Below, one piece after another: positions 5,023-7,561 of a stretch of 7,561 nucleotides of DNA (position 1 is its first letter; each line of letters starts with the position of its first letter). Both the position numbers and the translations under genes were made by a program. The notes beneath the pieces were generated by a model. That model had not been told where the DNA came from. It did no database searches and worked only from the letters and a program-made list of their open reading frames with translations. This DNA comes from Chloroflexota bacterium (lineage in GTDB: Bacteria > Chloroflexota > DTOL01 > JACQYG01): positions 1-7,561 of the forward strand of contig JACQYG010000099.1 of NCBI GenBank assembly GCA_016208345.1. The letters are read 5' to 3'.

Positions 5023-7018
5023 GGGACGGGTCATAACTGTGGCCCTGGCCGGGCAGCCCAACGTGGGCAAGTCCACGGTGTTCAACATGCTGACGGGACT
5101 CTCTCAGCACGTGGGCAACTGGCCGGGCAAGACCATCGAGCAAAGGACTGGCATATATCAATATAACGGCACCACAGTGCACGTGGTGGACCTGCCGGGC
5201 ACCTACAGCCTGACGGCCAACTCGCTGGAGGAGCGCATCGCCCGGGACTACATCATCGAAGAGCGGCCCGACGTGGTGGTGGTCATCGTGGACGCCAGCG
5301 CCCTGGAGCGCAACCTGTACCTGGTGGCCGAGCTGCTCTCGCTGCCGATAGCGGTGGTCCTGGGCCTGAACATGACCGACGTCGCCGAGCAGCAGGGAGT
5401 GCGGATCGATCCCCACGTGCTGGGGGCGGCCCTGGGCCTGCCGGTAGTACCCATGGTGGCCAGCAAGAACCAGGGCGTGCGGGAGCTGGTGGAAACCTTG
5501 GACCGGGTGATCCGGGGCCAGGCTACCTTCGCCCCCAATCGTCCGGAGATCCGGCTGGATCACCGGGTGGTGCTGGCCGAGCTGCAAAGGCTCGTCGCCG
5601 GACAGGTGCCTGACCCATACCCCGAGGATTGGGTGGCCTTGAAGCTCCTGGAAGGTGACGAGGAGGTCACCGGCATGATGCGGGAGCGGCTGGACGGGAC
5701 CCATTGGGAGCAGGCGCACGCCATCCTGAAGCGGCACGAGGACGCGATCCTGGCCGTGGCCGGGGGGCGCTACGAATGGATCGGGCGCATGGTGCGGGCG
5801 GCGGTGACCCGCCCCCGGGCGGGCCAGGTGACGCTGACGGATCAAGTGGACCAGGTGGCCACCCACCCCCTGTGGGGTTTATTGCTCCTTTTGGGGATTC
5901 TGGGGCTGGTCTTCTGGCTGACCTATGCCATTGGGGCGCCGTTGCAGGAGCTTTTGGATACCTATCTGGTGCAGGCTGGGGCGGGGTGGGTGCGAGAGAC
6001 TCTGGCCAGCGCACCCGGGTGGCTGGTGGGGCTCCTGGCCGACGGGGTCATCGCCGGGGCAGGGACGGTGATCACCTTCTTGCCCATCCTGGTCATCTTC
6101 TTCGCCGCCCTGGGGCTCCTGGAGGACGTGGGGTACATGGCTCGGGCCGCCTACGTCATGGACCGCTTCATGCACCTGATGGGGCTCCACGGCAAGTCGT
6201 TTCTGCCCCTCTTCCTGGGCTTCGGTTGCAACGTGCCGGCGGTGATGGGGACCCGCATCATTGACTCGCCCAGGGCGCGCCTCTTGACCATCCTGGTGGC
6301 CCCCCTGGTGCCCTGCACGGCCCGCATGGCGGTGGTGGCGGTGCTGGCCCCGCTCTTCTTTGGCCAGGCGGCGGCCCTGGTCTCCCTGGGGCTGGTGGGG
6401 CTCAGCCTGGTGCTCCTGGCCGTGGTGGGGTTGCTCCTGCACGAACTGGTCCTGGGGGGCGAGCACGTTGCCTTCATCATGGAGCTGCCCCTCTATCACG
6501 TGCCCAACGCCCGCACCGTCGGCCTCTCGGTGTGGCAGCGGATGGTGGCTTTTCTGAAGAAGGCGGGCAGCATCATCCTGGCGGTCTCGGTGGTGGTCTG
6601 GGCCCTCTCGGCCCTGCCGGGCGGCGACATCGAAACCAGTTACCTGGCACAAATCGGCCGGCTTCTGGCCCCCGTGGGGGCGCTGATGGGGCTGGGCTGG
6701 CAGATGATGGTGGCGCTCCTCACCAGCTTCGTGGCCAAGGAGAACACCATCGCCACGTTGGGGATCCTGTACGGAGCAGGCGAAGGGGGGAGAGGCCTGG
6801 GCCAGGCCCTGGCCGGAGTGCTGACGCCGTCGGCGGCCTTGGCCTTTCTGGCAGTGCAGGTGTTGTTCATCCCCTGCGCGGCCACGGTGGCCGTGGTGCG
6901 CCAGGAGACGGGGTCCTGGCGCTGGACCGCCTTCAGCGTGGCGCTGCTCCTGGTGGTTTCCTTTACTGTGGGCATCGCTATCTATCAGGCAGCGCGGTTG
7001 GCAGGGTGGGGGGTATGA
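5003..7018 (+). CDS. feoB: FeoB, ferrous iron transporter with GTPase domain
   Basis: The 671-residue protein is a membrane Fe(II) importer with a cytoplasmic N-terminal G domain. G1 is AGQPNVGKST (16-25), switch-region T44 lies in GNWPGKTIEQRTG, G3 is DLPGTYSL (63-70), G4 is NMTD (123-126) and G5 is near VAS (152-154). A helical GDI-like region follows to about 285. The membrane part begins at 290 and contains the two Gate regions: VGYMARAAYVMDRF (376-389) leading to GFGCNVPA (406-413, C409), and VAPLVPCTARM (432-442, C437). Later come FVAKENTIATLGILYG (577-592) and IPCAATVAVVRQETGSW (623-639, C625). Length is that of the shorter FeoB class lacking a long C-terminal extension (E. coli FeoB is near 770). 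GGGAG lies 6 nt before the ATG, within the end of feoA. No frameshift or missing core motif is seen. Confidence 0.97.
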   Translation: MVERNAKGRVITVALAGQPNVGKSTVFNMLTGLSQHVGNWPGKTIEQRTGIYQYNGTTVHVVDLPGTYSLTANSLEERIARDYIIEERPDVVVVIVDASALERNLYLVAELLSLPIAVVLGLNMTDVAEQQGVRIDPHVLGAALGLPVVPMVASKNQGVRELVETLDRVIRGQATFAPNRPEIRLDHRVVLAELQRLVAGQVPDPYPEDWVALKLLEGDEEVTGMMRERLDGTHWEQAHAILKRHEDAILAVAGGRYEWIGRMVRAAVTRPRAGQVTLTDQVDQVATHPLWGLLLLLGILGLVFWLTYAIGAPLQELLDTYLVQAGAGWVRETLASAPGWLVGLLADGVIAGAGTVITFLPILVIFFAALGLLEDVGYMARAAYVMDRFMHLMGLHGKSFLPLFLGFGCNVPAVMGTRIIDSPRARLLTILVAPLVPCTARMAVVAVLAPLFFGQAAALVSLGLVGLSLVLLAVVGLLLHELVLGGEHVAFIMELPLYHVPNARTVGLSVWQRMVAFLKKAGSIILAVSVVVWALSALPGGDIETSYLAQIGRLLAPVGALMGLGWQMMVALLTSFVAKENTIATLGILYGAGEGGRGLGQALAGVLTPSAALAFLAVQVLFIPCAATVAVVRQETGSWRWTAFSVALLLVVSFTVGIAIYQAARLAGWGV

Positions 7019-7019
7019 G

Positions 7020-7337
7020 GTGTTGCAGAGATTGCTGGAAGCGGTGGCCCGGGGCGGCACGCACACCAGGTCGGAGCTGGCCCGGGAACTGAGGGTGAGC
7101 CAGGAGCTACTGCAGGAGATGATCGACGACCTGGCCCGACGGGGGTACCTGCGGCCGATGGGAGAGGGCTGCGATGAGCGTTGCGCCGCATGTCTCTTAC
7201 ATGACACCTGCGCCATAGGCAGCCCCGGCCGGATGTGGGCGCTGACGGAGAAGGGGCTCAGCCTGACGAGGGGTACCCGTAACCGCATACGCTCTCCTGG
7301 GGAAAGGGCCAGGATACGAGGGGAGAGGAGAAAATAG
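7020..7337 (+). CDS. feoC: FeoC-like winged-helix protein with four-cysteine motif
   Basis: A 105-residue protein directly after feoB (one base between stop and start). Residues 1-45 form a winged helix (LLEAVARGGTHTRSELAREL, then QELLQEMIDDLARRGYL). Residues 51-64 carry C-x3-C-x2-C-x5-C (C51, C55, C58, C64), followed by GRMWALTEKG. This architecture fits FeoC/FeoC-like proteins, where the cysteines bind an oxygen-sensitive iron-sulfur cluster and the protein modulates FeoB or acts as a regulator. It is longer than the E. coli protein (about 78 residues) because of an Arg-rich tail (about 85-105). The GTG at 7020 is chosen for its spacing from a G-rich ribosome binding site inside the feoB end; the next codon, TTG at 7023, is an alternative. 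A general helix-turn-helix Fe-S regulator is the other possible name. Confidence 0.8.
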   Translation: MLQRLLEAVARGGTHTRSELARELRVSQELLQEMIDDLARRGYLRPMGEGCDERCAACLLHDTCAIGSPGRMWALTEKGLSLTRGTRNRIRSPGERARIRGERRK

Positions 7338-7370
7338 CCTTTTCGCTGGAGGCATAGAAGGAGGACTCAA

Positions 7371-7561
7371 ATGACCTCAACCTCATCCACTCGCGGGAAC
7401 ATCGAGACCTTGTCGCAGGTGGGCCTGGCCGCCCTGACCGTCGTCTTTGGCTTGCAAACCCTGCGCGTCCTCTTGCCTCTCATCGTCTACCATTACGGTG
7501 TGCGGCCGGGCGTCACCTCCATAGACATGGGGGTGTACGCCTTCGGCACCTTCCTCGTCGC
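7371..7561 (+). CDS. Membrane protein, N-terminal fragment (runs off right edge)
   Basis: Only the first 63 codons are present. AAGGAGG lies 6 nt before the ATG, an ideal ribosome binding site. After a polar start (MTSTSSTRGNIETLSQ) comes a hydrophobic segment VGLAALTVVFGLQTLRVLLP continuing to LIVYHYG (about 17-43), then a short loop and the start of a second one (MGVYAFGTFLV). The pattern resembles the first helices of a multi-pass protein, for example a major-facilitator type carrier, but too little is visible for a family call. It follows the FeoC-like gene by 33 nt with no terminator seen, so it may belong to the iron operon. Confidence 0.7.
   Translation, partial: MTSTSSTRGNIETLSQVGLAALTVVFGLQTLRVLLPLIVYHYGVRPGVTSIDMGVYAFGTFLV

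Noticed and set aside
4919..5866. Open frame of about 315 codons antisense to the feoA end and the FeoB G domain
   Set aside because: Composition is His/Gln/Pro-rich without domain motifs; it mirrors the feoB codon pattern.
5879..7288. Long open frame (about 470 codons) antisense to feoB and the FeoC-like gene
   Set aside because: Its product is a low-complexity His/Gln/Arg/Pro-rich string typical of the reverse complement of a GC-rich gene, and FeoB covers the same bases with all its motifs.

Overview
This is a high-GC bacterial window of ordinary chromosomal genes, with no phage, transposon, CRISPR or RNA-gene signal that I can see. The base composition, frequent GTG/TTG starts, the unusual concanavalin-like protein and the mix of hydrogenase-maturation and ferrous-iron genes suggest a Chloroflexota-like organism, possibly thermophilic or at least partly anaerobic. 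That placement is inference, not proof.

Left part, minus strand (1-1836). The window opens inside the N-terminal end of a GlpD-type FAD-dependent glycerol-3-phosphate dehydrogenase, which has its own extended -10 promoter (307-335). Upstream of it on the same strand is a DUF89/ARMT1-like metal-dependent phosphatase (367-1260). Immediately before that, 6 nt away, is a 33-codon gene for a one-segment membrane peptide (1267-1368) with a good ribosome binding site. Further upstream is a 55-codon hypothetical gene (1492-1659) whose start lies in a near-perfect hairpin (1631-1671). A minus-strand promoter (1762-1790) and an 11-bp-arm inverted repeat (1807-1836) precede it. The stretches 1369-1491 and 1660-1761 show no other gene.

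Middle, plus strand (1881-3925). A GH16/concanavalin-like jelly-roll protein without visible catalytic motif or signal peptide (1947-2771) has its own probable promoter. It is followed by a hypA-hypB pair for nickel insertion into [NiFe] hydrogenase. hypA has a near-consensus promoter (2841-2869), a strong Shine-Dalgarno and a TTG start at 2892.

Right part, plus strand (3967-7561). A consensus promoter overlapping two tandem DtxR/MntR-type palindromes leads into an iron-uptake operon: a DtxR-family regulator with a C-terminal FeoA-like domain, feoA, feoB (overlapping feoA by 20 nt), and a FeoC-like winged-helix protein with four cysteines. Next, with only 33 nt between and a strong ribosome binding site, begins a membrane protein cut by the window end.

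Taken together, the right half provides Fe(II) import under metal-dependent repression next to the Ni-delivery chaperones of [NiFe] hydrogenase. The least explained material is the minus-strand small-gene region at about 1267-1836.
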